From Tissierellia bacterium KA00581 (lineage in GTDB: Bacteria; Bacillota; Clostridia; Tissierellales; Peptoniphilaceae), in assembly GCA_001552895.1 (NCBI GenBank), contig KQ959616.1, positions 58,669-122,668 of the forward strand: DNA of 64,000 nt, in the 5' to 3' direction. The position numbers and the translations under genes were made by a program. This document shows positions 9,528 to 19,079 of this stretch, one piece after another. Below the pieces are notes generated by a model. It searched no databases. It was given only the letters and a program-made list of their open reading frames with translations, and was not told the DNA's origin. Within the stretch, counting starts at the first letter, position 1. The number at the start of each line of letters is the position of its first letter.

Positions 9528-10376
9528 ATGCAAGCTATCATAATTACTGGAATGAGTGGCGCTGGAAAAACTTTGGCACTTAATCATTTTGAAGATATGG
9601 GATATTATTGTATGGAAAATCTTCCTCCACAATTTATTGTAAATTTTATCGAGCTTATAAATAATTCTAAAAAAACTATAGAAAAATTAGCTATATTGAT
9701 TGATGTTAGAGCAAGATTTTTTGAAGAACTATATGAAACAGTTCAAAATTTAAAAAAAATGGATTGTCATGTAAAGATTTTATTTTTAGATGCAATGGAT
9801 AAAGTTATTATAAATCGTTATAAAGAACTTAGAAGACCACATCCAATTGAATCTACTTCTCTTTCTCTATCTATTGATAAAGAAAGAAAAATGTTAAATA
9901 ATATAAAGGATTGTTCTGATGTTATAATTGATACAAGTCGTTTATCAACTTCAGAATTTAAAAATAAGTTAAATAAAATTTTTTTTAACGGAAATAAAAA
10001 GGGACTTAATATAAATATAGAGTCATTTGGTTTTAAAAATGGAATTTTGTTAGAAGCAGACCTTGTTTTTGATGTTAGATTTATAGAAAATCCTTATTAT
10101 ATTGAAGAATTAAAAGAGTTAAATGGAACAGATGAAAAAATAAAAAATTTTATTTTTTCATTTGAGGATTCTAATATTTTTGTAGAGAAAGTTATAAATC
10201 TTTTAGAATTTTTAATTCCAAAATATATTAAAGAAGGTAAAAGTATGCTTACGATAGGTATTGGCTGTACGGGTGGAAAGCATCGCTCTGTATGTATTGC
10301 ACAAAAACTTTATGAACAATTAAAAATTAAATATTTAACTGTTCATATTTCACATAGGGATCAAAGATTATGGTAA
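9528..10376 (+). CDS. rapZ: RNase adapter / nucleotide-binding protein RapZ (YvcJ)
   Basis: A 282-aa P-loop protein. The N-terminal kinase-like domain has Walker A GMSGAGKT (about residues 8-15); the C-terminal domain has DVRFIENPYY and GIGCTGGKHRSVCIA and ends in HRDQRLW. In Escherichia coli RapZ targets the sRNA GlmZ to RNase E and senses glucosamine-6-phosphate; the Bacillus homologue YvcJ hydrolyses nucleotides and affects competence. Its place beside murB fits a link to cell-wall precursor supply. It overlaps yvcK by seven bases. Confidence 0.94.
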   Translation: MQAIIITGMSGAGKTLALNHFEDMGYYCMENLPPQFIVNFIELINNSKKTIEKLAILIDVRARFFEELYETVQNLKKMDCHVKILFLDAMDKVIINRYKELRRPHPIESTSLSLSIDKERKMLNNIKDCSDVIIDTSRLSTSEFKNKLNKIFFNGNKKGLNINIESFGFKNGILLEADLVFDVRFIENPYYIEELKELNGTDEKIKNFIFSFEDSNIFVEKVINLLEFLIPKYIKEGKSMLTIGIGCTGGKHRSVCIAQKLYEQLKIKYLTVHISHRDQRLW

Positions 10377-11362
10377 ATTTAAAAGATATAAAAATTTGTA
10401 CAATTGGTGGAGGAACTGGTAATTCAACTATCTTAAAGGGATTAAAAAAGTATACTAAAAATATAACAGCTATTGTAACCGTTGCAGATGATGGTGGAAG
10501 TTCTGGAATGTTAAGAGAAGATTTGAAAATTATTCCTCCAGGAGATATAAGAGCTTGTTTAATTGCCCTTGCAAATACAGAGAAATCTATGGAAAAACTT
10601 ATGAAATATAGATTTAAAGAGGGAAATTTAAAGGGTCAAAGTTTTGGAAATTTATTTTTAGTTGCTATGGCAGATATATATAAAGATTTTGTTAATGGAA
10701 TAAAAGAAACTTCTAATATTTTAGCTATAACTGGTAAAGTTCTTCCTGTTTCTTTAGATAATATAACTCTTTTTGCAGAGCTTGAAGATAAAACAATAAT
10801 AGAGGGAGAAAGTAATATTGCACTTTTAAATAAGAACAATAAAAAGATAAAAAGAGTTTTTGTTTCTCCAGAATATGTTGAGCCTTTAGATGAAGTTGTT
10901 TATGAAATTTTAAATTCAGATATTATAGTGCTTGGTCCAGGTAGCTTATATACTTCTATAATTCCTAATTTATTGATTTCTAATATAGCTTTTGCTTTGA
11001 AAAAAACAAAAGCAAAGATATATTATGTTCTAAATATTATGACAGAACCTGCAGAAACATACAACTATTCTGTATTAGAACATATACAAGCTATTTTAAA
11101 TCATTGTAATGGTCTTAAGATTGACACTATTGTTGTAAACAATGAAAAAATATCTAGTAATTTAGAACAAAGATATAATAAATTTAATTCTAGACAGATA
11201 TTATTAACAAATTATGAAAAAAATTATATAAAAGATATGAAAATTAATATAATTGAAGAAAATTTATTAAAAAAAAGTTCTTATTATGTAAAACATAATG
11301 AAAATAATTTGGCAAAAGTTATATATGATGATTATATAAAATATATTAATGTTGTTGATTAG
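10370..11362 (+). CDS. yvcK: Gluconeogenesis factor YvcK/CofD-like protein
   Basis: A 330-aa cytoplasmic protein of the YvcK family, required in Bacillus for growth on gluconeogenic carbon and for normal shape; it binds UDP-sugars. The CofD-like fold shows in the N-terminal IGGGTGNSTILKGLKKY, then TVADDGGSSGMLR and IPPGDIRACLIALA. The start overlaps the end of rapZ. In most Firmicutes whiA follows this gene; here the next gene is an unrelated Mg2+ ATPase and no WhiA-like gene is seen. No convincing terminator follows. Confidence 0.93.
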   Translation: MVNLKDIKICTIGGGTGNSTILKGLKKYTKNITAIVTVADDGGSSGMLREDLKIIPPGDIRACLIALANTEKSMEKLMKYRFKEGNLKGQSFGNLFLVAMADIYKDFVNGIKETSNILAITGKVLPVSLDNITLFAELEDKTIIEGESNIALLNKNNKKIKRVFVSPEYVEPLDEVVYEILNSDIIVLGPGSLYTSIIPNLLISNIAFALKKTKAKIYYVLNIMTEPAETYNYSVLEHIQAILNHCNGLKIDTIVVNNEKISSNLEQRYNKFNSRQILLTNYEKNYIKDMKINIIEENLLKKSSYYVKHNENNLAKVIYDDYIKYINVVD

Positions 11363-11430
11363 AATATAATAAGTGATGTATTTTATATTATGATTAATTA
11401 ATATTACTAATTTTTAGTTGGAGATGTTTA

Positions 11431-14088
11431 ATGAGTAATAAAGAATATTACGAGCGTATAAGAAAATATTCCGATATTAAAGTTGATGATTTATATGCTG
11501 ATATGGGAATAAGTGATAATGGACTTACAAAAAAAGAAGTTGAATATTTTAGAAAAATATATGGTGAAAATAATTTTATAGAAGATAAAACTAATACTAC
11601 TTTGTACAGAGTGGTTCGCTCATTTATAAATCCATTTAATAGTATATTGTTTTTTTTAGTAGTTATATCCTATATATCTAATATTTCATTACATTCCTAT
11701 TCTATGAAAAATTCAGCTACAACTATAATATTATTTTTTATGATAGCAATTAGTGGATTTATTAGATTGCCACAAGAACTTCATGCAAAAAATACAATAA
11801 AAAATTTAAAAAAACTAGTTAAAGAGACTGTTACTGTTTGTAGAAATGGTAAGATAAGTGAAATTTTAGCAGAAGAATTAGTTGTTGGTGATAAAGTCTT
11901 TTTTTCTGCAGGAGAAAAGTTACCTGCAGATGTTAGAATTACAAGAGCAAATGATTTGTTTATTTCTCAAGCGACTATAACTGGCGAAAGTGAATTATTA
12001 GAGAAAGATTCTATAAATTTTATTAAAAATAATGATTTAGCTATTACTGATTATTCGAATATTGCATTTATGGGCACTACTATAGTAAGTGGGACTTTAC
12101 AAGGAATTGTTATTGGAGTTGGAAAAGAAACTTTATATGGTAGTATGTCGAATAAATCTTTTTATTCAATAAAATTGTTTCAAAAAAGAGCAAATGATAT
12201 TACATGGGTTATGCTTAAATTTATGTTTGTTCTTATCCCAATTGTATTTATTGCTTTGGGAATTACAAAGGGAAATTGGATTAAATCATTACTTTTTGCT
12301 GTATCAATTTCTTTTGGGTTAGTTCCAGAAATGCTTCCAATGGTTGTTACCACTTGCCTGACAAAGGGAAGTATTTCTATGCAAAAAAATCAAACTTTTG
12401 TAAAAGATATTAGTGTTATGCAAAGTTTTGGTAGTATGGATATTTTGTGTATGGATAAAACTGGAACACTAACTAATGAAAGTATTTTATTAGAATATTA
12501 TATGGATATTTTAGGAAATGAAAGCTCTAAGGTATTAGATTATGCATATTTAAATAGTTCTTATAACTTTGGCATTAGAAATCCGATAGATAGTGCGATT
12601 TTAGCTTGTGATACTATGCCTAAGAAAGAATTTTATTATAAAAATTTATTAGAAAATTACCAAAAATTAGATGATTTACCTTTTGATTATAATAGAAAAT
12701 TTATAAGTGTTTTAGTAAATGATATTGATAAAAAAGAATATCAAATAATTACTAAAGGTGATATAAAAAATGTAATAAGTCGTTGTAGTTATTTTGAGTA
12801 TAATAATAAAATTTTACCTATAAATAAGGATATGTATGATAGTGTTAAAGTAGTTGTAGATGAAATGTTAAATTATGGTATGAAAGTAATTGCAATCGCA
12901 AGAAAAACAACTTTAAATTCTCAATTACATTATGACGATGAAAGAGAAATGATTTTAATGGGATATTTAGCTTTTTTTGATTCTCCGAAGTCTACTGCAA
13001 AGTTATCTATAGAATCTTTAAAAAATTTAAATATCATTCCTAAGGTTCTTACAGGAGATCATGTTTCTGTAGCAAAATCTATTTGTACTAGGGTTGGTAT
13101 AGATTCTTTTAAAGTTTTTACAGGAAATGAAATTAATGATATTTCTGATGCTGAATTATCTGATGTTGTAGAAAAAAATAATATATTTGCTGAGCTAACT
13201 CCTGAACAAAAATCAAGAATTGTTAAATGTATAAAAGATAATGGACATGTAGTTGGATTTTTAGGAGATGGCATAAATGATATTTCTGCTTTAAATGAAG
13301 CGGATATTGGAATTTCTGTTGATACAGCTATTGATGTTGCAAAAGATGCATCTGATGTAGTGCTTTTACAAAATGATTTAAACATATTAAATAAAGCAAT
13401 TATAGAAGGGCGAAAAACTTTTACCAATATGCTTAAGTACATAAAGATAACAGCAAGTTCTAATTTTGGAAATATATTGTCAATAGTTTGTGCAAGTGTC
13501 TTTTTACCATTTTTTCCGATGATGTCTATTCAGATATTAATGTTAAATCTATTATATGATGCACTTTGTATTGTAATACCTTGGGATAATGTTGATAATA
13601 TTGATTTAATAAAGCCAAAAACATGGTCAGCTAAAAGACTTACTAGTTTTATGCTTACTTTTGGCCCTATAAGTTCTTTGTTTGATATTATTACTTTTAT
13701 ATTTTTGTATTATATTTTATGTCCTTCTATAACGGGAAATACATTTTTTAATATAACTGATATAAATTTGCAAACAAAGTATATTGCAATATTCAACACA
13801 GGATGGTTTTTAGAATCTATGTGGACACAAGTTTTGATATTACATTTTTTAAGAACTAAAAAGTTACCATTTATACAAAGTAGACCATCAAGACCAGTAA
13901 TAATTATAACCATATTTGGAATAATATTTTTTACAGCAATGACTTTTACAAAATTTGCATCTATAATAGGACTTACAAAGTTACCAATTGTCTATTTTGT
14001 ATTTTTACTTTTAGTTGTAATTATGTATACATTATTTACTACGATAGTCAAGTATTTTTATCAAAGAAAAAATAATGAATTAATTTAA
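11431..14088 (+). CDS. Magnesium-translocating P-type ATPase (MgtA-like), copy 1
   Basis: An 885-aa P3B-type ATPase predicted to import Mg2+. It has the full catalytic set: TGES near residue 184 (actuator), DKTGTLT with the phosphorylated aspartate at about 342, the TGD motif and GDGIND at about 612, plus membrane helices near 65-120, 265-310 and six in the C-terminal third. The sequence ASSNFGN and the downstream helices match MgtA/MgtB. It is shorter at the N terminus than the second copy. A winged-helix regulator starts 10 bases downstream. The metal is inferred from the family; Ni2+ or Co2+ cannot be excluded. Confidence 0.88.
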   Translation: MSNKEYYERIRKYSDIKVDDLYADMGISDNGLTKKEVEYFRKIYGENNFIEDKTNTTLYRVVRSFINPFNSILFFLVVISYISNISLHSYSMKNSATTIILFFMIAISGFIRLPQELHAKNTIKNLKKLVKETVTVCRNGKISEILAEELVVGDKVFFSAGEKLPADVRITRANDLFISQATITGESELLEKDSINFIKNNDLAITDYSNIAFMGTTIVSGTLQGIVIGVGKETLYGSMSNKSFYSIKLFQKRANDITWVMLKFMFVLIPIVFIALGITKGNWIKSLLFAVSISFGLVPEMLPMVVTTCLTKGSISMQKNQTFVKDISVMQSFGSMDILCMDKTGTLTNESILLEYYMDILGNESSKVLDYAYLNSSYNFGIRNPIDSAILACDTMPKKEFYYKNLLENYQKLDDLPFDYNRKFISVLVNDIDKKEYQIITKGDIKNVISRCSYFEYNNKILPINKDMYDSVKVVVDEMLNYGMKVIAIARKTTLNSQLHYDDEREMILMGYLAFFDSPKSTAKLSIESLKNLNIIPKVLTGDHVSVAKSICTRVGIDSFKVFTGNEINDISDAELSDVVEKNNIFAELTPEQKSRIVKCIKDNGHVVGFLGDGINDISALNEADIGISVDTAIDVAKDASDVVLLQNDLNILNKAIIEGRKTFTNMLKYIKITASSNFGNILSIVCASVFLPFFPMMSIQILMLNLLYDALCIVIPWDNVDNIDLIKPKTWSAKRLTSFMLTFGPISSLFDIITFIFLYYILCPSITGNTFFNITDINLQTKYIAIFNTGWFLESMWTQVLILHFLRTKKLPFIQSRPSRPVIIITIFGIIFFTAMTFTKFASIIGLTKLPIVYFVFLLLVVIMYTLFTTIVKYFYQRKNNELI

Positions 14089-14098
14089 GGAGGAAGTT

Positions 14099-14599
14099 AT
14101 GAAAGGTAATATGAGTTTAATAAATATTGACAAAATCCTTCTTAAATTTATTTATGACAGGTTAAAAGAAGATTATCCAAATAGTATCTATACGAAATCT
14201 ATGATAGAAGAGTTTAAAAATTTATTAAATGGAGATATATCATCTGTATTAATAATACCAGTAGAAAATACAAATACATTAATAGAAAAAGATGAAATTT
14301 TAACAATTGAAAATATTAAGATTGATATTAAAAAAAGAAAAGTTACAGTAAATGATATTGATGCAAATTTAACTGCTAAAGAATTTGATCTTTTATATTT
14401 TTTAGCAAAAAATAGAGGGGAAGTTTTTACTAAAGAACAAATTTATAAACAAGTATGGAATGACAATTATCTTTTAGACGACAGTAATATAATGGCATTT
14501 ATTAGAAAAATAAGAAAAAAAATAGAACCCAATCCAGATTCTCCAAGATATATAATTACTATATGGGGAGTTGGATATAAATTTAATGAAGAGTTATAA
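14099..14599 (+). CDS. Winged-helix transcriptional regulator lacking a receiver domain
   Basis: A 166-aa protein whose C-terminal half (about 80-166) is an OmpR/PhoB-type winged helix: LTAKEFDLLYFLAKNRGEVF, EQIYKQVW and the terminal wing IITIWGVGYKFN. The N-terminal 75 residues do not form a CheY-like receiver; there is no acidic pocket or phospho-accepting aspartate, and no sensor kinase is adjacent. A strong AAGGAGG precedes the ATG. It sits between two MgtA-type ATPases and ends in a terminator, so it is probably co-transcribed with the first. Control of these ATPases is the obvious guess but is inference. Confidence 0.8.
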   Translation: MKGNMSLINIDKILLKFIYDRLKEDYPNSIYTKSMIEEFKNLLNGDISSVLIIPVENTNTLIEKDEILTIENIKIDIKKRKVTVNDIDANLTAKEFDLLYFLAKNRGEVFTKEQIYKQVWNDNYLLDDSNIMAFIRKIRKKIEPNPDSPRYIITIWGVGYKFNEEL

Positions 14600-14618
14600 A
14601 TAATATTTTAATTTGATT

Positions 14619-14666
14619 AATAAGCAAAAATAGTATCTGGTTAATACTTTTTTGCTTATTTTTTTT
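14619..14666 (+). terminator. Rho-independent terminator after the winged-helix gene
   Basis: An AATAAGCAAAAA arm pairs with TTTTTTGCTTATT, extended by GTAT/ATAC near the loop, and is followed by a T run. It separates the first MgtA/regulator pair from the second ATPase, which must therefore have its own promoter in the 106 bases between. Confidence 0.85.
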
Positions 14667-14772
14667 AAAAGCAAGAAATTCGCAAGATATATATCATTTT
14701 ATTTTGTAGTATTTTTTGTTATTCTATGTAAGGAAATAAATTTATTTTATTATAAAAAACGGAGGTGAAATT

Positions 14773-17538
14773 ATGGCTAAAAGAAATAATCGCTTATTAG
14801 CAAAAAAAATTGCAGAAAAAGAAATTAAACGTGCTGAACAAAATAGTATAATAGAGTTTTCAGCAATTAATTCACAAAAAGAAATTTTAAAAAAATTTCA
14901 TACATCACTTAAAGGACTTGAAAAAGAAGCAATAGAAATAAGTAGAGATAAGTTTGGGTGTAATAAAGTTAATCGTGAAAAAGAAAAATCACTGAGCAAA
15001 AAACTTTTACAAGCATTTATCAATCCATTTACATTGATACTTATTTGTTTAGCACTTGTTTCCACTGTAACAGATATGATTTTTCCATATTTTGAACTTT
15101 TTGGTAGTTCAAAAGATGATTTTGATTTTATTACAGTTGCAATTATATCTACTATGGTAATTATATCTGGGACTTTAAGATTTATTCAAGAAACTAGAAG
15201 TGGAAATGCAGCAAAAAAATTATTAGAAATGATTTCTAATACATGTACTGTTACAAGAATAGGTCAAGAGAAAAAAGAAATTCCATTAGATGAACTTGTA
15301 GTTGGAGATATTATTCATTTATCAGCAGGAGATATGTTGCCTGCAGATGTTCGTATATTAGATGCTAAAGATTTATTTGTAAGTCAATCAAGTTTAACAG
15401 GAGAAAGCGAACCGATTGAAAAAACTTATAAGGAAAGTTCTAAAAAGCAAATAGTAACAGATTATAATAATATTGCTTTTATGGGAAGTGATGTTATATC
15501 TGGAAGTGCTATTGCAGTTGTTATAAGCGTAGGTGATAATACTATTTTTGGCTCCATGGCGGTTGAAATTTCTACAGAAAATGTACAAACAAGTTTTTCA
15601 AAAGGAATAAATTCAATTTCATGGGTTTTAATCCGTTTTATGTTCGTAATGGTTCCAATAGTATTTTTAATAAATGGAATAACAAAAGGAGATTGGGTAC
15701 AAGCTTTTCTTTTTGCTATTTCTATTGCAGTTGGATTAACTCCTGAAATGCTTCCTATGATAGTAACTACATCTCTTGCAAAAGGTGCAGTTTCTATGAG
15801 TAAGAAAAAAACAATAGTTAAAAATATTAATTCAATTCAAAATTTTGGTGCGATTGATATTTTATGTACAGATAAAACAGGAACTTTAACACAAGATAAA
15901 GTTGTTTTAGAGTATCATCTAAACGTTGAAGGAAATGAAGATACTAGAGTATTAAGACATGCTTATCTAAATAGTTATTTTCAAACTGGATATAAAAATC
16001 TTGTAGATTTAGCAATAATTCATAAAACAGAAGAAGAAGAATCTATGGATAAAAGTCTTGTAGATTTATCTGAAAATTATGTAAAAGTAGATGAAATACC
16101 ATTTGATTTTAATCGCCGTAGATTAACTACAGTAGTTAAAGATAAAGCTGGAAAAACACAAATGGTTACTAAAGGTGCAGTTGAAGAAATGCTTTCTATT
16201 TGTTCTTTCGTTGAAATTGAAAGAGAAGTTAAAATTCTTACAAAAGAAATTAAAGATAAAATACTTGCGGTAGTTGATTCGTTGAATGAAAAAGGATTTA
16301 GAGTTTTAGCAGTTGCACAAAAGAGTAATCCAGCACCAGAGGGAGTTTTTGGAGTTAAAGATGAATGTCAAATGGTACTTATGGGATATTTAGCATTTTT
16401 AGATCCACCTAAAGAATCAGCAGCAAAAGCAATAAAAACTCTTAAAAATTATGGGGTTACTACAAAAATATTAACAGGAGATAATGATAAAGTTACACGT
16501 ACAATTTGTAAACAAGTAGGATTAGAAGTCGAAAATATGATTCTTGGTTCTGATTTGGCACAATTAACAGATATAGAACTTTCAGAAGTAGCAGAAAATA
16601 TAAATGTATTTGCTAAATTAACACCTGATCAAAAATCAAGAGTAGTTAGAGTTTTAAGAGAAAACGGACATGTAGTTGGATTTATGGGAGATGGAATTAA
16701 TGACGCTTCTGCTATGAAAGAATCTGATATAGGAATTTCAGTAGATACAGCAGTAGATGTTGCAAAAGAATCAGCAGATATTATTTTGCTTGAAAAAAAC
16801 TTAATGGTTCTTGAAGAAGGGATAAAAGAAGGTCGTAAAACATACGCTAATATGATTAAATATATTAAAATGACTGCTTCTTCTAATTTTGGAAATGTAT
16901 TTTCTGTACTTGCAGCATCAACATTATTACCATTTTTGCCTATGATGAGTATACATTTAATTTTATTAAATTTAATATATGATTTATCATGTAATGCAAT
17001 ACCTTGGGATAATGTAGATGAAGATTTTATTAAAAAACCACGAAAATGGGATGCTTCAAGTGTTGGTAGTTTTATGTTATGGCTTGGACCTACAAGCTCT
17101 ATTTTTGACTTTACAACATATATATTTATGTATTTTATAATATGCCCTATGACTATTTCAAATGGAGTATTGTTTAACGATCTTTCAGCATATTATACTG
17201 GCACTCAATTATTACAAATGCAAGCAGCTTATATGGGATTATTCCATGCTGGATGGTTTGTTGAATCAATGTGGAGTCAAACACTTGTTATTCATATGAT
17301 TCGTACTCCTAAATTACCTTTTATACATTCACACGCTTCTATGCCATTAACTTTTTTAACAATGACAGCAATTTTTGTTTTAACAATAATACCATTTACT
17401 CCTTTAGGCACTGCTTTAGGATTTAGAGCATTACCTGTTTCATATTTTATGTATTTGATACCTTGTATTTTATTATATATGGTATTAGCTACAAGTATAA
17501 AAAAAGCATATGTTAGATATTATGGTAAATTATTGTAG
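14773..17538 (+). CDS. mgtA: Magnesium-translocating P-type ATPase (MgtA-like), copy 2
   Basis: A 921-aa P3B-type ATPase predicted to import Mg2+. It has a basic N-terminal extension, TGES near residue 209, DKTGTLT with the phosphorylated aspartate at about 367, TGD, and GDGIND at about 639. The C-terminal helices contain TASSNFGN and [10 protein letters not shown], as in MgtA. Length matches the family better than the first copy. GGAGGTGA precedes the ATG. It is followed 12 bases later by a 53-codon gene for a one-helix peptide. I saw no recognisable M-box riboswitch in the leader. Confidence 0.92.
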   Translation: MAKRNNRLLAKKIAEKEIKRAEQNSIIEFSAINSQKEILKKFHTSLKGLEKEAIEISRDKFGCNKVNREKEKSLSKKLLQAFINPFTLILICLALVSTVTDMIFPYFELFGSSKDDFDFITVAIISTMVIISGTLRFIQETRSGNAAKKLLEMISNTCTVTRIGQEKKEIPLDELVVGDIIHLSAGDMLPADVRILDAKDLFVSQSSLTGESEPIEKTYKESSKKQIVTDYNNIAFMGSDVISGSAIAVVISVGDNTIFGSMAVEISTENVQTSFSKGINSISWVLIRFMFVMVPIVFLINGITKGDWVQAFLFAISIAVGLTPEMLPMIVTTSLAKGAVSMSKKKTIVKNINSIQNFGAIDILCTDKTGTLTQDKVVLEYHLNVEGNEDTRVLRHAYLNSYFQTGYKNLVDLAIIHKTEEEESMDKSLVDLSENYVKVDEIPFDFNRRRLTTVVKDKAGKTQMVTKGAVEEMLSICSFVEIEREVKILTKEIKDKILAVVDSLNEKGFRVLAVAQKSNPAPEGVFGVKDECQMVLMGYLAFLDPPKESAAKAIKTLKNYGVTTKILTGDNDKVTRTICKQVGLEVENMILGSDLAQLTDIELSEVAENINVFAKLTPDQKSRVVRVLRENGHVVGFMGDGINDASAMKESDIGISVDTAVDVAKESADIILLEKNLMVLEEGIKEGRKTYANMIKYIKMTASSNFGNVFSVLAASTLLPFLPMMSIHLILLNLIYDLSCNAIPWDNVDEDFIKKPRKWDASSVGSFMLWLGPTSSIFDFTTYIFMYFIICPMTISNGVLFNDLSAYYTGTQLLQMQAAYMGLFHAGWFVESMWSQTLVIHMIRTPKLPFIHSHASMPLTFLTMTAIFVLTIIPFTPLGTALGFRALPVSYFMYLIPCILLYMVLATSIKKAYVRYYGKLL

Positions 17539-17550
17539 GAGGAGAAGTTT

Positions 17551-17712
17551 ATGGATTGGAAAGAAATATGGATTTATATATTTGGAACAACAAAATGGTT
17601 AGGTATAGATTTAGGTTTTTGGATATCTTTAGCATTTGTATGTATAATTGTAGTTATAATGAATTTGGGATTTTGGCTAGTTAAACCTAAAAAAAATAGA
17701 AATAATTTGTAA
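17551..17712 (+). CDS. 53-aa single-helix membrane peptide downstream of mgtA
   Basis: A short gene starting MDWKEIWIYIFGTTKWLGID, with one hydrophobic helix (about residues 21-44) and a basic tail KPKKNRNN, giving a likely N-out/C-in topology. A strong AGGAGGAG lies 7 bases before the ATG, and a terminator follows within 20 bases, so it is the last gene of the mgtA transcript. In enterobacteria the unrelated small peptides MgtS and MgtR bind and regulate Mg2+ transport proteins; the setting suggests a similar role. This is inference, and no homology to MgtS or MgtR is claimed. Confidence 0.75.
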   Translation: MDWKEIWIYIFGTTKWLGIDLGFWISLAFVCIIVVIMNLGFWLVKPKKNRNNL

Positions 17713-17731
17713 TATTTATGATTTAATAAAT

Positions 17732-17778
17732 AAAAAATATCTTCATTACGTTTAAATATCGTAAAGAAGATATTTTTT
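17732..17778 (+). terminator. Rho-independent terminator
   Basis: A long interrupted stem: AAAAAATATCTT with ATTACG pairs with CGTAA and AAGATATTTTTT, ending in T. It closes the mgtA/small-peptide transcript. Confidence 0.85.
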
Positions 17779-17789
17779 ATTGTATAATT

Positions 17790-17818
17790 TTGATTAATAA
17801 GTAATTATATGGTATAAT
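17790..17818 (+). promoter_or_regulatory. Promoter before the PAP2 genes
   Basis: TTGATT, 17-base spacer, TATAAT, 22 bases upstream of the ATG of the first PAP2 phosphatase, with AGGAGG in between. Confidence 0.7.
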
Positions 17819-17840
17819 TATTTAGCCATAGGAGGAATTT

Positions 17841-18455
17841 ATGAAATATATAACTAAAAAATATGTTATTTCTCTTATATTAATTTTTATAGGCACTATA
17901 TGTTTTGGATTTTATTTAAAAAACATAAAGTTTGACCATATGATTATGAAATTTATTCAAAATAATAATTTTTTTGTTTCAAATTTATTTTTTTTAAAAT
18001 TAATTAAGACGATAACGTATATTGGAAATAAAAAAACTTATTTTTTTGTTTTACCTTTAATTTTTGTATATTTATATTATAAAAAATTAAAAAAAGAGAT
18101 TATAATATTGATATTAGCTATATTATTTTCATATATTATGAATGAAGTTATAAAACATATAGTTTGTAGAGTAAGACCTAAAGAATTTTTTGTTATATAT
18201 ATGAAAGGTTATAGTTTTCCAAGTGGCCATGCAATGAATATGAGTAGTTTTTACCTAACATTAGGCTATATCTTAAAAGAAAAACTTAATATTAAATATA
18301 TAAATTGTTTTTTATATATTTTAGTTTTTTTTGTTTCTTTTAGTAGGATTATACTTGGAGTACATTGGGTTAGCGATGTTTTGGTTGGACTTTTACTTGG
18401 AGTTTTAATTTCTTGTATGTTTATTCATTTATATAACAATTATTGGAGGAATTGA
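17841..18455 (+). CDS. PAP2-family membrane phosphatase, copy 1
   Basis: A 204-aa integral membrane phosphatase with about five to six helices and the three PAP2 signature parts: KHIVCRVRP, FPSGHA and SRIILGVHWVSDVLVG, which carry the catalytic histidines. Such enzymes dephosphorylate undecaprenyl pyrophosphate (BcrC type) or phosphatidylglycerol phosphate; the sequence does not tell which. It overlaps a second PAP2 gene by one base (TGATG), so they are translated together. Confidence 0.88.
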   Translation: MKYITKKYVISLILIFIGTICFGFYLKNIKFDHMIMKFIQNNNFFVSNLFFLKLIKTITYIGNKKTYFFVLPLIFVYLYYKKLKKEIIILILAILFSYIMNEVIKHIVCRVRPKEFFVIYMKGYSFPSGHAMNMSSFYLTLGYILKEKLNIKYINCFLYILVFFVSFSRIILGVHWVSDVLVGLLLGVLISCMFIHLYNNYWRN

Positions 18456-19066
18456 TGAAGTTTTTAGTATCTTATACAATTATAATGCTTTTATTGACTA
18501 CGATAGTAGGAAATATATTGAAATTTAAAGATTTTAAACTTGACTTAAAGATTAAAAATTTTTTTCTAAAAGACAATTTAAGATTTCTTAAAACTTCTAT
18601 GAAACATATAACGTCAATGGGAGATGTTGTAACTTCACTTATTATAATATTACCGATTTTCTTTTATGCTGTTTGTGAAAAAAAATTTATTCTTGCAACA
18701 GCAATTTTAAATTCATCATTATTTAATATGATTTTTTTAAATACTTTTAAATTTTTATTTAGAAGAGAACGACCTGTTACAAAGTCCGATATAAAATATT
18801 GGGGATATAGCTTTCCAAGTGGGCATTCATGTATAGGACTTAGTTTTTATCCAACAATTATGCATATACTATTTGTTGGATATGATAGTTATATATTTTG
18901 GCTTTCTGTTGGGATAATTTTTGGACTTAGTATAGCTGTAAGCAGAATTATCGTTGGAGTACATTGGTTTTCTGATGTTATTTTTGGGTCGATAATTGGT
19001 AGTGTGTTTTTTTTGTGGACTATTTATTTGTATAATATTGGATTTTATTATAAATTTTTATTTTAA
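18455..19066 (+). CDS. PAP2-family membrane phosphatase, copy 2
   Basis: A 203-aa membrane phosphatase paralogous to the preceding gene, with KFLFRRERP, FPSGHS and SRIIVGVHWFSDVIFG. The ATG at 18455 is preferred over an upstream in-frame TTG at 18443, because GGAGGA at 18445-18450 sits correctly for it and the upstream codon overlaps that site. Two adjacent lipid phosphatases may divide labour between undecaprenyl pyrophosphate recycling and phospholipid synthesis (inference). Confidence 0.87.
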   Translation: MKFLVSYTIIMLLLTTIVGNILKFKDFKLDLKIKNFFLKDNLRFLKTSMKHITSMGDVVTSLIIILPIFFYAVCEKKFILATAILNSSLFNMIFLNTFKFLFRRERPVTKSDIKYWGYSFPSGHSCIGLSFYPTIMHILFVGYDSYIFWLSVGIIFGLSIAVSRIIVGVHWFSDVIFGSIIGSVFFLWTIYLYNIGFYYKFLF

Positions 19067-19079
19067 TTAGGAGGAAATT

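Noticed and set aside
13059-13442. Long reverse-strand frame inside the first MgtA gene
   Set aside because: It is a shadow of a strongly conserved ATPase, with no start signal of its own.
14667-14772. M-box-type Mg2+ riboswitch before the second mgtA
   Set aside because: Only 106 AT-rich bases remain after the upstream terminator, and I could find no multi-stem aptamer in them.
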